64,000 bases of DNA from Neofusicoccum parvum (taxonomy: Eukaryota; Ascomycota; Dothideomycetes; Botryosphaeriales; Botryosphaeriaceae). The stretch covers positions 1,178,001 through 1,242,000 of the forward strand of contig CP087208.1 of NCBI GenBank assembly GCA_020912385.1, written 5' to 3'. The number at the start of each line of letters is the position of its first letter. Positions within the stretch are counted from its first letter, which is position 1. The notes under the pieces were generated by a model, which was not told the DNA's origin, did not search any database, and was given only the letters and a program-made list of their open reading frames with translations. Made by a program: the position numbers and the translations under genes. Of the stretch, positions 33,519 through 44,928 are shown piece after piece.

Positions 33519-34236
33519 GGATGAGACCTGGTCTGCTTATGAAGACCTTGTATGAAATTTGCGAATGTAAGCATATAGATCTCAGCTCACTCACGTAGCG
33601 GCGCACGGAAAAGCTGTCTGGCGCAACATGTTCAACAGGATAGACAAAACTAGAGAATCTCAATTCATCAATAATCTCCATTCAATGAGGTATTCTTGGC
33701 GTTGGGCGAGACTGTGATTGAAAAAGTTTTCGATAAGTATCGTTCTTCTCCATGTCCATCGTCTTCCATCCGACGAAGCTGAACAATTCGCAAATAAGCC
33801 GCAGGGGCAAGACGGCGACTGTGTGCTCCACTGCCGTCATGTGTGGCCCCCAGCTCAATTGCGACGACCATCCACACGTCCACGATTGCACATGTCTGAT
33901 CAGCGCTTGCGTTGCATGAGTACGCACAAGGCAATCCAGCCCCATCTCACAACATATTTGCTAGCCCAACGACGGTATCAGCTGAAGGGGTATGCGATTG
34001 AACAAGGTTTTGTTACTCAACCGTTTGTGATGGAACAAGTCGTTGTATTCGCTTGCCATGGCGCATGTTCGAGCCCATGTTCGGGCGTCGCGAAAAGAGG
34101 AGCGCTATAAGAAAGATGGCTACCCAGACATACAACGGAATAACTCACCTACACACTTTCCAGTTCCAAGAGCGTGTGTTGCAACTTTTACCATTGGACT
34201 TTTGCTCAGAACTTTCTTGTTTTCCAGCCTGCCAGC
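33519..34236. other. Intergenic, Argonaute upstream region
   Basis: 718 bp between the carrier stop and the Argonaute ATG. A CTATAA element near 34105 lies about 130 bp before the start. No gene seen. Confidence 0.55.
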
Positions 34237-37200
34237 ATGCCAAAGGCCAAACGTAAGAAGGCGGGTCCGTGTGAACGGTGTGGAAACCAGAACCACCATA
34301 AAGACGACTGTACCGTGAAAGGTTGGTCCATTCGATCAGACACCGCCATAGAGGGAAAGTTGTATTGGAAGGACGCTGGGGCGGATTCAAAGCGCCAAAG
34401 CCTGGAGAAGGAATGGAGAGAAAAAGATCCGGGAAAGAGGAGTTTGATCAACATGCCATTGGCAAACGGTCAAGATCTGGACGATGAAACTCTAGGTCTA
34501 AGTTTCTCCGGCTCAACCGGCCAATCTTCGAAGCTTTTAGAGGAAGAGCCTGCATCTGGTAGTGACCAAATGCCGGATCTGGAACTACCAGATCCAATCC
34601 CAGCAGATGAAGAAGTCCATTTTGACCAATCCATTAACCATGTCGACATGCGTCCGACGTTCAAGTCCAAGCCTTTTCTTGAAGCCAGAAACAGTCCCGA
34701 AGGAAAATATTCTCTGCGTCCGGAATTTGTGCTCAAGAGTAATTCGGAGAGAAAGGTTCGTACCAATCATTTCAGCATGAAGCTGCCTAAGCAACTCTTC
34801 AAGTACTCGATCGGGCTACCAGACGACGATACTTTCTCCCGCGCCAAGAAGAAGGATCTCATTCAGCAGTTCTTTCACAAAAGTGGTCTTATATCACAAA
34901 GATCCGATTTTGCCACGAATTATCTGAGCACGATCGTTTCGTGGAAAGATCTTCGCACCGACAGTTGGCCGCAAGACCCGCAAGACCACCCGGTGGTCAA
35001 GACAGCTATTCCGTGTGGAAAGACGAAGGACGGGGATGGCCAGGTCATTGACAAGAATGTCACTGTCAGTCTTTACGAGCAAGGCGCTATCGACATCCAG
35101 ACTTTCAATGAAATCACCAGAGGCAACCAAACCCCTATCCCGGCTGTCGTAAACGACATTGAACGTTCCATCAACCTTTTGATCTCTGAAGCTACATCTC
35201 GGATCATTGGCAGGAACAGAACCTTCAAAGTTGGCGCCAATCGATTCTTCAACAAGGCACAGTGGACATCTCTGGACACACGCTTTGTCTGTCATCATGG
35301 ATTCTTCACTACGGTGAAGGCAGCAATGGGCCATGTTTTGCTGAATGTCAACACCGCTACGAGTGCTTTCCTCAAGCCGATGACTGTAAGCGAATTCATT
35401 CGCTTATCAAAAGAGGCTGGGAGGCCGTCTTGGGAAACCGCGAGAATCTTGAAGGGTGTCCGTGTTTGGATCGACTATGAACGCGGCACGTCAGAAGTGG
35501 ACAATGACAAGAACGGCAAGATGCCCAATCCACTCAATACTCCGCAAAGGCGTACAAGAACCATCACCGGAGTCAGCGAGAAAATGTTGAAAGAGACTAC
35601 TTTCATGAAGGATGGCAAATGCGTCTCCGTTTTCTCTCATCTAACGTCGAGTGCGTATTGTACCGCCTCTTTTGAGAATTTGATGCTGATAAGAAATAGC
35701 ATATGATGAGCTCAAGCATAAACTCGACCGAAATTCCGTCTGTATCAACCTCGGGAATGCAAACGCCGGCAAAGAGTCATGGTTTGCGCCAGAGACACTC
35801 AGGATCTTGGCTTATCAGCCTTACCGGGAGAAACTGAACGGATTTCAGACGCAAAAGATGCTGAAGCTGGCTTGCAGAAAGCCGGAAGGGAATATTGCCC
35901 GGATCATGACCGCTGGTCTTCAGTCAATGGGATTTGGAGCTAAAAATGTCTCCAGCGTCTACGTATGTATTCTACCGAGAACTGTTTGATCAACAGCAGG
36001 ACGGGTATCACTGACTGATCTGCAGGAGAAATCTGGCCTGAGCATTAACAAAAAGATGATGAGTGTACCGGCACGGTGCATAGAATCAGGGTATACCAAA
36101 ACCTCCGTGAAGTACGGGGGTGGCACCTCTGATTTCTCTATTCTCAAAAACGGCGGATGGACATTGGGTGGAAAGTTCTACAACACCGACACACCACTCA
36201 AAGGCGCACCCATCCACTACATTTACCATCCCGGCGCTCTTGATAAGATTGGCAAGGACAAACTCCATAAAGAGTTCCGCGAAAGGCTTCACGGCCTGGG
36301 AATCGAGTTTAAAACTCTGCTGAGCAATTTCACGGAACTGAGAGATTTCACTGACGAAACTTTGAAGCGAAGCATGGCAGATGCGAAGGGAGCCTCCCTT
36401 GTTGTGTTCATTTCGAAAAATGAGGACGCCTACTTCGAATTCAAGCGACTTGCCGACCGCGAGCATGGGGTTCATTCCGTTTGCATGTTGGCGGAGAAAC
36501 TTGAAAAACACTGGGGAGATGGCAGAAAGGTCCAGGGCTACCTCGGCAAGGTTGCGATGAAGGTAAACCTGAAGCTCGGAAACGTCAATCACATCATCCG
36601 AAAAGGTCTTGGAACAGCGAACGGAAAGAATCCCCCGAGACTGATGATCATGGGAGCGGATGTGACACATCCAACAGTCGCTAGCCCGGCAGGGATGCCA
36701 TCCGTTGCCGCTGTTGTGGGTAGTGTTGACAAGAATTTCGGGAAGTTTCTGGGCTCGATGAGGTGGCAAAAACCTGAAGATGACGGAACGGAGAGCCACC
36801 CTACTGGTCAGCATAGTACCAGCTCCAGTGCAGATCAGAAAGACTTCGCTAAAGGCGACAAAAATGATGCGGAGAAACGACATGCCGGGAAAAACGACAA
36901 GGCAAAGGATACCGCGAGTGCACGCATGGCAAAATCCTCCAAGGATGGCAAAAAGAGCAAAGAGGTATGTTGAATTCATGGTGTATACTTGTTAATGCAC
37001 ATATTTATTTTTCAAACACTCGTAGATCATCACAAACATGCGAGCTATGGCAAAAGAACGGATAGAGGCATATTTTGACGCCAACAACGGAAGCCTCCCC
37101 ACGCATATTCTTTATTACAGGGACGGAGTCAGCAGCAGTCAATATGACGAGATTAAGGAAAAGGAGGTCAAGGGCATCAGAGATGCATTTGGAGACGTCC

Positions 37201-37801
37201 AGAGGAGAGCAAAGATCAAGAACATCAACCTCGAGATCACCGCAGTCATAGTATCAAAGCGCCATCACACGCGCTTCTACCCACCATCCAGTGCTCAAGA
37301 GGACATTGAGAAGATGGCAAAGAATGGAAACGTCCTTCCCGGCACGGTAGTTGAATCTGGAATCACTTCGCCTTGTTACTTTGACTTCTTTCTTGTCTCG
37401 CACGAAGGAATCCAAGGCACCTCCAAGCCAGCCCATTACTTTGTGATCGAAAATGGGATGAAGTTTTCAGCGCAAGAGCTACAAGACCTCGTAAGTAAAG
37501 GTTCTCCCTTGATCCTCCTGAAAATCACATGGCTCTAAGAGATCACGATGCTGATGATCCCTGAACACAGACACAGCGGGTCTGCTGCCTCTACCCCCGC
37601 GCGGACAAGTCTGTGTCATACGCTTCACCCGCCTACTACGCCGACCGACTCTGCGAGCGTGGCCGTGTGTACTTACAGAAATTCTTCAACGGCCAGGGTG
37701 AGTGGAATAAGGACTGCCTGATAGAGGATATCGAGAAAATGTGGAAGGGGGATACAAACCCTTGGCACGTCAATATGAGCAAGAACATGTTCTGGATGTA
37801 A
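34237..37801 (+). CDS. Argonaute protein with N-terminal CCHC zinc knuckle
   Basis: RNA-silencing effector of 1103 residues that would bind a small guide RNA and cut matching RNA. Exons are 34237-35650, 35700-35962, 36026-36964, 37026-37490 and 37571-37801. Start: ATG 34237, since the longer frame begins at GTG. Residues 12-25 (CERCGNQNHHKDDC) form an exact CX2CX4HX4C zinc knuckle, followed by an acidic linker to about 180. Next come the N domain, the linker block (KVGANRFFNK...LLNVNTATSAF, about 331-390), PAZ (GVRVWIDYERG), MID (LGKVAMKVNLKLGNVNHI) and PIWI. Catalytic residues are complete: D771 in MGADVTHPT, E872 in SKEIITNM, D905 in YYRDGVS and H1009 in KPAHYFV. A lysine/serine-rich insert of about 60 residues precedes E872. 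It ends NPWHVNMSKNMFWM, the Argonaute tail form. Confidence 0.93.
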
Positions 37802-39020
37802 TCCTGTGGACCACCCTCTTTCCGTTCATTTCACTTCGGTTTTTTTTTTCAAGTTGGCTTTGTAGTTTGGGTTTGCTTTACGGATCTCTTTCGGCGTTTG
37901 GTCCTGCGCTTTTCGCGTAGTCTGCTGTTTTTTGGCTTTCAGTTGCTGCTTTCGGCGTTTGGCTACTCAGATTGAATTTGGTGCCCATTTGCTTGCTTTG
38001 CTTTCTTGCTTTCGAAATCTCCCTGCTGTGTTTCGTTGCCGTGATTTCTTACCATTGCTTTCAATGATGTTACGGCCGATTTCCTTTGCTTTTCATCTTC
38101 AGTTTTGCACATCGGCCTGGTCGTCAACTTTCTGCTCTCTGTTCGCCAACACCCTTACCCATCTCAGGTATGCGCTCTCAGCCTCAGAGTGAATTATTTT
38201 CGGGGCAAGAGGGTTGCTTTTGGAAGTGGGAAAGTAGATAGATAGCTAGAGTAATTTCAAAACAACATCCGATCTCACGAAAATGCTACAATGTGAGGTA
38301 TCTTATCAGTTATCACGCAATAACGGTATTTTGACGGGCAAATACTTCGACGGCTGGAATTATTATCTCTGAAAGCTCTATTCGAGAATCACTAATCGAC
38401 ATGCAGAATGACACCCTTGCTTCGTCAAGGCCAATTACATGAATGTCAAGGTACATCGAGGATGACGTCACCCGTCCACGTAAGTAGGGCGAACCCCCTG
38501 TCTTATGTCTTTGGCATGTTTCCTACTTCCACTGCTTGAGAGACTAGTTCACCTACCCCCAACATTTCATTTGCGATAATCCTTATATGAGGACGGAGAT
38601 CTCCGTGACTTCCTCGGGAGTACACTATGCTGAGTGGCAACCACTCCGTCATATCTGTCATGGAAGGCTGCTCGTATGATCTCATAGATGTATTTTGGCC
38701 GTCTAGATTAAGGGAAGCAACACTCAGCCCGTCCAGCACGCTTCATGACCAGATCCCACCACTTTTCAATCCTGACTCAGTCTTTCCATTTGTCTCAGTG
38801 GATATCAACAGCACCAAAAGCATCACCACAGATGATCCCATCCGAGAAAGTCTTTGCAGACATTAGATCACCACATTCTGTGGAGATGCGGTCAGGAATC
38901 GTACCGCAATGGCACTTGAGTATGGAGACCAAGCCAGATCCGCCTTCCCACGCAAAACGATTCTCTCTCCGGATTGGTGGCTTACGCTTTCTAGAGAACA
39001 TCTCAAAATTTTCCAATAAG
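37802..39020. other. Argonaute 3' flank and gene-poor spacer
   Basis: T/C-rich 3' sequence to about 38170, then AT-richer DNA. The plus frame that continues to 39335 is open from 38745, but its first 90 codons have no recognisable features. Confidence 0.5.
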
Positions 39021-39335
39021 ATGGCAAAGATACAATCTGACGAAGAAACTGCATCTCTCCTTGAATGTCCTATGAGCTCCAAATATAACCGAACTCCGGA
39101 AGAATATTTCCAGCAGAGTGAGTTTGCTGGATCGGGCTATCGAGTACAAAGAAACAAACAGGGAATGTTGTCTATTTTAGTCTCCGGTTTGATCTTCCAT
39201 CTCTTCTTCAGCATTGCTGGGCCCGCGCTGTTCTCACCCTTGATCAGACAAATATTCTTGACGACCATGCTTTTTGCAAGCATTCTTGTATGCTTCATAC
39301 TTTCTATTGACATACTCCTATTGTGGAAGTCATGA
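39021..39335 (+). CDS. Hypothetical small membrane protein
   Basis: From ATG 39021 a 104-residue product would have a polar N-terminal half (SDEETASLLECPMSSKYN) and two hydrophobic C-terminal stretches (SILVSGLIFHLFFSIAGPAL and FASILVCFILSIDILLLW), suggesting a hairpin membrane anchor. The frame is open upstream to 38745. No homology is recognised, base composition is unlike the GC-rich genes around it, and the region is gene-poor, so chance or a relic is possible. Confidence 0.25.
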   Translation: MAKIQSDEETASLLECPMSSKYNRTPEEYFQQSEFAGSGYRVQRNKQGMLSILVSGLIFHLFFSIAGPALFSPLIRQIFLTTMLFASILVCFILSIDILLLWKS

Positions 39336-40909
39336 TCTAGGAGTAGTTTGGGGCGAGGCTCCGGCAAAAAAGTGTCTACATTTAATACAGACTCACGCAC
39401 ACGTTTCCGCTCAGTGCATAATAGCATTGTAACGGCGGGCCTCTACCTCTAAGGATCCAAACACCAAAGAGGGTGGTAAGCCGTGTTGGGGTTTACCTTG
39501 AGTGGGTACAAGAGAGGGGGTGAGAACGAAGTGATGAATACACGTATCGGAGCACTGCGTGCGAAGGCCGTGTTACTAATCAATGGTGTAGATTGATTAT
39601 CGAAGTTGACCACAAGGTCAAAGCTATACTAAGGAGTGTGGTTTATATACGTAGGAGAGTTCTATACAATCTATGTGCTCAGTGAGTTGGTGGTGCTCAT
39701 GCCCTGAGCGCCTGGCTCCAACTGAGCGGGTGGCTCAGTTAAGACCGCTGGCTCAGTTACTGAGCGGGTGGGTCCTAGCTGATCGCGGGAGTCACGTGAC
39801 TCCTGACCCACATATCTTTGTGTTCCTCGCCTGCTGCGGGGCTATCCCCCAACTTCCTCACCTCATAGAGGCTGTGCCGTAACAAGCATCTTCTTGTGTA
39901 ATACATGATGTGGATGCATGGTAGACTCGTGTCACTAATTCGAGCATGTACCAGATATCTGATATGCTTTACGACCTCCGCCTTCTTATTGCCGGTGACC
40001 TGGAGGGAAGACCTTCCAGTCATCGAATTTCATCAAGAGGAGATAATGGAAGTAGTATTATGCTCGAGCAGGAAGTACCCATGGGGCAAGAACCACCGAC
40101 AACTACCGGCCAAGATCTCATACTAGAAGACAACGAAAAGGTAAACTGTGAGCGGTGCGCATTGTAAGGCGTGGCCCCCACTCAGCTACCGGGAGCTGAC
40201 GTAATCCGACATATTGCTCTTTTATCGACCACATCATCATTTGGTGTTGTTCGTTTACGTCGAGCTGCATCACCCACGTGAAACTATAATAGAATTATTT
40301 CTCTTTGTGCATATATTGTGAATTTGTGATCTACTCAGGCTGGCTATGTCGACGAGTAATCAAAGACACCTGATGCGTATAAGGTTGAATCGGCCCACAT
40401 CACAAGCAAGGACTTCGTGAAACATCAATGACGGTTTTCCGCTCCATTTATTCTCTTTTTTTTTCTCCTTTCGGTCTGAGCATGATAGGCACAACCGTTA
40501 TCCTGTATCGTGCTCAGCTAGGCAGTCACATAGCTGACCTTTCGAATAAGGAACTATCACCTGAAGGACACAAAAAAACTTGGAACAGACGAAACTTGTA
40601 CTACAGTGTAGCACCGGTGTATCCAGAAGTTCTGGGCAAGAAGGTGCCACGGGCGACGGCTGCAACAGCCTAGGTAGAACTTGCAACAACAACTAATTGT
40701 GAGGGTGGCCTAAAATATTTTGTTCCAGAACATTCTAATTTCTCTATCGGAACGCACAACATAGAGGCCAAACACGCAAAACTCAAAAAGTGCCAAAGAT
40801 TTATCTAGACATTGAACGAAGGGCAACTAGTCTCTAAGCATGGTCCCCGGGCTTCAAAATCAAATCATGACAGACTATGTTCACAAGGCTTTGCAACAAA
40901 AACAACCAT
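39336..40909. other. AT-rich gene-poor spacer
   Basis: Contains the possible solo LTR at 39571-39884. Nothing protein-coding could be supported; frames 39946-40167 and 40428-40673 have no domain marks. Confidence 0.55.
39571..39884 (+). mobile_element. Possible solo LTR or small element
   Basis: 314 bp bounded by the inverted ends TGTTAC (39571) and GTAACA (39884), with a TATA-like TTTATATAC near 39650, as expected of an LTR. Inside, CTGAGCGGGTGG and GGCTCAGTT repeat at 39690-39780. No target-site duplication is visible and no retroelement protein is nearby, so this remains tentative. Confidence 0.3.
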
Positions 40910-41759
40910 CTAGCCCATGTATATCCCACCGTTCGCGTGAATAGTCTGTCCCGTAATCCACCTGCTGGACGGCTCAGCCAGCAGCGCCACGACCAGGGAA
41001 ATATCCTCCGGCTTAGCGAAGCGGTGCTCCATGGGGGTCATCATCTTCTGGATCTGGACGGCCTGCTCGTTGAAGCCCTCGCCGGAGGTGGCGCGGGCCA
41101 TCATGTCGGTCTCGGTCAGGGCGGGGGCGACGACGTTGACGGAGTGGCCGGCGGCGCCCAGCTCGGCGGCCCAGGCGCGGGACAGGCCCTCGAGCGCGAC
41201 CTTGGAGGCCGAGTAGACGCCGCTGCCGGGGTGGCCGATGCGGCCGAGCACGGAGCCGATGTTGATGATGCGGCCCGGGGCGCGCAGGTGCGGCAGCACG
41301 GCCTGCGTGGTGAAGATGACGCCGCGGACGTTGACGTCCATGACGTCGGCGTAGGCCTCCGGCGTGAGGGCGGCGAGCGGCTTGCCCAGCTCCACGCCGG
41401 CGTTGTTGACGAGGATGTCGATGGATTCGCCGAAGGCCGCGGTCGTCTCGGCCACGATCTTCTTGGGCGAGTCGAGGCTGCGGGAGTCGGCCTGGATCTT
41501 GATGGCCGAGGCGCCGGTCGAGAGCCCGTTGATGGTGGAGACCACGTTGTCCGCCAGCTTCTCGCTGCTGGGCGACACGAAGGTGATGGCAACCTGGGAC
41601 TGGGTTAGGACTGTGTTGACGCGGGGGGTTCAGCGTCGTTCTCACCTTCGCTCCGCGCTTGGCGAGCTCAAGAGCGATGGCAGCGCCAATTCCCCTCGAA
41701 CCACCGGTGACGATGGCGACCTTTCCGGCCAGAGTCAAAGGTTGAGCAGCAGCAGACAT
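40910..41759 (-). CDS. Short-chain dehydrogenase/reductase (3-oxoacyl-ACP reductase-like)
   Basis: Classical SDR of 265 residues, NAD(P)H-dependent. Exons are 41759-41646 and 41593-40910. The cofactor site TGGSRGIG is near the start, NNAGVE in the middle, an active-site serine in INIGSVLG, and the YxxxK pair in YSASKVALEG. The C-terminus SSRWITGQTIHANGGIYMG is the standard form of the FabG-like group. This group includes fungal polyol and ketone reductases as well as fatty-acid reductases, so substrate is open. No targeting peptide. It is head-to-head with another SDR across 598 bp. Confidence 0.94.
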
Positions 41760-42357
41760 CTTTGATGATTGGTTTGGTTGTGAAAGGTGGGAGTTGTGTT
41801 GTTGAACTGTAGGGTTGAAGTGATTGCTTGTGTTGGATGATGGTCTCTACAGCGGCTCCTCGCCCTGCCTTTTAAAGCCCAAGGAACCACTGAACTGAAA
41901 GCGCAATACCGAAGACCGAGCGCGAGCACGGGATTGGTAATGCATAGCGGTAGAATGATTGCTCCGTGGAGAGGTCGGGAAAGTGTGGGAAACAGCTGAC
42001 TGGCGGCGCGCCTGGACCGTTGCGGGAGCTGGGGCAAGTCGCGCCAGTGCATGGGCTTTATCACTAATCGTCGGGCTTCGTGTTGTTGCCAACTGGCGTG
42101 CCAGCAGCTCAATAGCCTGCTTGGCGCGCGGCTCAACTGAAGCGCCGACCAATGGCTGAAAACCTACCGTAGGTTTTTAGCTCGACCATGCCGCCCGCCG
42201 ACCACAACCGTCCTCTAGAAGCCGCTTACTATAGCACGTCTTTAAGAAGCACTGGTTTTCACGCCCTTGAAATGCAGAAAAGAAACAGTCTCCAGTCATC
42301 CAGCACATCTCCAATACCGTCTCCCCTTTGTCTCAGTCCATACATTTCCCCGCCACC
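41760..42357. promoter_or_regulatory. Divergent promoter of two SDR genes
   Basis: 598 bp between outward-facing dehydrogenases. The 42358 gene has a strong CCACCATG start context. No TATA box was assigned. Confidence 0.55.
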
Positions 42358-43284
42358 ATGTTCTTCCGCCGCGGCGCCGTCTTCGACCCCGACCAAGACA
42401 TCCCCGATCTGGCCGGCAAAGTGATCCTCGTCACCGGCGGCAACAACGGGCTGGGCAAAGAAACCATCCGCCAGCTGGCCAAACACAACCCGTCGCACAT
42501 CTACCTCGGCGCGCGCTCCGCCGCCAAAGCCGCCGCCGCCATCGCCGACATCAAGACCGCCACGCCCGCCGCCGCCATCACCGTGCTCGAAGTCGACCTC
42601 GCGTCGCTCTCGTCCGTGGCGCGCGCCGCCAAGACGCTGACCGCGCTGACGCCGCGCCTCGACCTGCTCGTCAACAACGCCGGCGTCTTCGCCACCCCGC
42701 CCGGCCTGACCGAGGACGGCTACGAGCTGCAGTTCGGCACCAACCACGTCGGCCCGGCGCTGCTCACGCTGCTGCTGCTGCCGCTGCTCGCCGCCGCCCC
42801 GGACGCCCGCGTCGTGACCATCAGCTCCGCGCTGCACGCCTCTGCGCCTGCCCCTGGCTTGCGCCTTAAAGAGGTGAAGACCCCCATGGACGACGTCGGC
42901 ACCGTCGCTCGCTACGGCCAGAGCAAGCTGGCCAACTTGCTGTTCACGCGCGCCCTGGCGAAGCGGAACCCCACCGTCACGGCTGTGGCGGTGCATCCGG
43001 GCGTCGTGCGGACCGGGATTGTGGACGGCCCGATGGAGCATCCGATCATGGCGAAGCTGTTTAAGCTTGTGGGGCGGATGGCGTTTGTGGATGTGGAGAC
43101 GGGGGCGTTGGGCCAGCTGTGGGCGAGTGTGGCGGCGAAGGGGCAGGTGGAGAGTGGGGCGATGTATAATCCGGTGGGGAAGTTGTTTGAGGGGAGGAGG
43201 TCGAGGAAGGATCAGGAGATGGAGGAGGAGTTGTGGGAGTGGACGGTCAGGGAGTTGAAGGGGAAGGGGTTTTTGGAGGGATAG
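42358..43284 (+). CDS. Short-chain dehydrogenase (retinol dehydrogenase / WW-oxidoreductase-like)
   Basis: Intronless SDR of 308 residues. ATG 42358 sits in CCACCATG; the frame opens 10 codons earlier but without that context. Motifs are LVTGGNNGLG (cofactor loop), DLASLSS, LLVNNAGVF, TNHVGPALLT, VTISSALH and YGQSKLANLLF with the catalytic Tyr-Lys, then VAVHPGVVRTGI. These place it with the Rdh/WWOX-type extended SDRs common in fungi. No membrane helix is apparent. Substrate unknown. It is very GC-rich, giving long antisense frames. It may be co-regulated with the divergent SDR at 40910. Confidence 0.93.
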   Translation: MFFRRGAVFDPDQDIPDLAGKVILVTGGNNGLGKETIRQLAKHNPSHIYLGARSAAKAAAAIADIKTATPAAAITVLEVDLASLSSVARAAKTLTALTPRLDLLVNNAGVFATPPGLTEDGYELQFGTNHVGPALLTLLLLPLLAAAPDARVVTISSALHASAPAPGLRLKEVKTPMDDVGTVARYGQSKLANLLFTRALAKRNPTVTAVAVHPGVVRTGIVDGPMEHPIMAKLFKLVGRMAFVDVETGALGQLWASVAAKGQVESGAMYNPVGKLFEGRRSRKDQEMEEELWEWTVRELKGKGFLEG

Positions 43285-43889
43285 CCTGGGGTGTGTTTGG
43301 CCGCTCGTGATACCCTACGAGTAATGTTTAATTCATGAGAGTAATTGATTACATTGACAAGCAAACTTTCCTGCAAGGGACATCACGCCATTACCGGATG
43401 CAAGGTGTTCCGAAGACCGACGTCTCCGGATAGTTTTATGAGTAATCTGCGTGCTGTCTAGTGATCGTTAGTCCGTAGGCAACGTCTAAATCTACCATCT
43501 GCAGGCCATGTATAGCCAGAGCCCACATGTTTGCAAGGTACACTGTTCATATTAACATGTCAATGTAAGATAACAATGAAAAACATAACGAATTATTGGC
43601 CAAACCTTCTCATCATGCTAAAGAAGCCATTCTACCCGGCTACGTGATCTGTTCGTGTAGCATAGCAACAACTAAATATCAATCATACACGAGAACTTGA
43701 AGCATTCATCGAAACAAAATGTGTAGCGAAGGAAAGCCTATCACAGCATCCAGATGAAGGCTTCAACGGCTCAGGATGCTATGCACATGTTCCGGTACTT
43801 TCCAACCAACCCAACACTGCACACAACCTATCACATGCAAGCAACTCTCCCTCCCAACCAGCGCCACCTGCAATTAGCACGCCCACACT
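43285..43889. other. Intergenic, no gene seen
   Basis: AT-rich 3' flank of the dehydrogenase and spacer. Confidence 0.6.
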
Positions 43890-44790
43890 CCACACTCCTC
43901 ACCTCACCCGTGAAGGAACGGCGAAGAGACCCCACGCTCCTCCTCTCCTCGGCGCTCGACTTCAACAGCGCGGCATCCATGCCCACAAATATAGGTGCGA
44001 AGCACAAAACCGCAAGGCACGCCCACGTCAGCCCCAGGAACTTGCTGCCTAGGCTCGTCGCAATGTCGCTGTCGCCTATGCGCTAATGGCTATAACGATC
44101 AGCGGGTCGGACACGGCGATGATGCAGTTGAGCAGGGCGAGAGTGGTGTGCGCGACGGCGAAGAGGTGGAAGATCGAGGCGGCGTTGAAGTTGGAGCGCT
44201 AGCCGGCGAGGTTATACTTCATGGCGAAGGGGTGGAGGTCGAACAACGTGATGTTGGTGTTGTTGGAATGCTTGAGGGCGGTCGAGAGCGTCGAGAGGGA
44301 GTCGTTGAAGGAGAACAGGCTGTGGGCGGAGCAACCGTTGAGTTACTTGATAGTGGTTTTGTTGGTGTAGACACCGTGGCAGGAAGTAGGGAAATTCGTG
44401 CTGGCGAAGACGAACTGGATCGAGGCAGTGTCGCTTTTGCCGGGGAGGTTCAGGCCGTGCATGGCGGTGCCATTGAGCGCGTTGGTGAGGTTGGCCTTGT
44501 TTCGAGCCATTAAAACTTTAGGTGTGACCGATTTATGTGAACACTCACAGGAAATATTCCTCAACGCAGCACCAATAGTCTTATGAGGGGCGTCAGGTGC
44601 TATATCCCTAGCTTTGATATAGACGAGATGCTTGTTCTTCCTCCAAGGCCAGCACTCTGACCATATGAACCACCCAAGTTCCATTTGCAAACCATAAACA
44701 AGTGACTTTGAAAGTCACGAGATAATTCTGAACATCTGCCTTCAAGACAAATGTGGTAGTCACAAACAGTATCAGAATCGGAACACGCAT
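43890..44790 (-). pseudogene. Decayed multi-pass membrane/secretory protein gene
   Basis: A coherent minus-strand reading is interrupted repeatedly. One frame gives IKARDIAPDAPHKTIGAAL, NALNGTAMHGLNLPGKSD and NFPTSCHGVYTNKTTIK, then TAA (44345-44343). Without a gap it continues LNGCSAHSLFSFNDSLSTL to TAG (44201-44199). Then comes a membrane-like FHLFAVAHTTLALLNCIIAV up to TAG (44078-44076). From there the neighbouring frame continues LGSKFLGLTWACLAVLCFAP, a second hydrophobic segment. G/C-biased third positions persist across the stops, which argues for former coding. Signal-like MRVPILILFVTTTFV at 44790 is in another frame. Family not recognised; a SUR7/claudin-like protein is one possibility. 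Confidence 0.5.
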
Positions 44791-44928
44791 GTTTTCAATC
44801 GGTTTAATTCCTCGTCGCGTTACCCAGCCATCGTAAACAACCCTAAGCGCTCAGAACAGATGGAAAGAAACTATCCCCAGCCTTAGGTCCTCCCACTCCC
44901 TCAAACCACCCGAGTGAAAAAGCACCAT

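Noticed and set aside
34174..34236. 21-codon N-terminal extension of the Argonaute
   Set aside because: Begins at GTG; the ATG at 34237 directly precedes the basic zinc-knuckle region.
39946..40673. Short frames considered as retroelement gag remnants
   Set aside because: No zinc knuckle, protease, integrase or reverse-transcriptase motif could be found.
42259..43041. 260-codon minus-strand frame opposite the SDR gene
   Set aside because: Antisense shadow of a very GC-rich coding sequence; G/R-rich low-complexity product.
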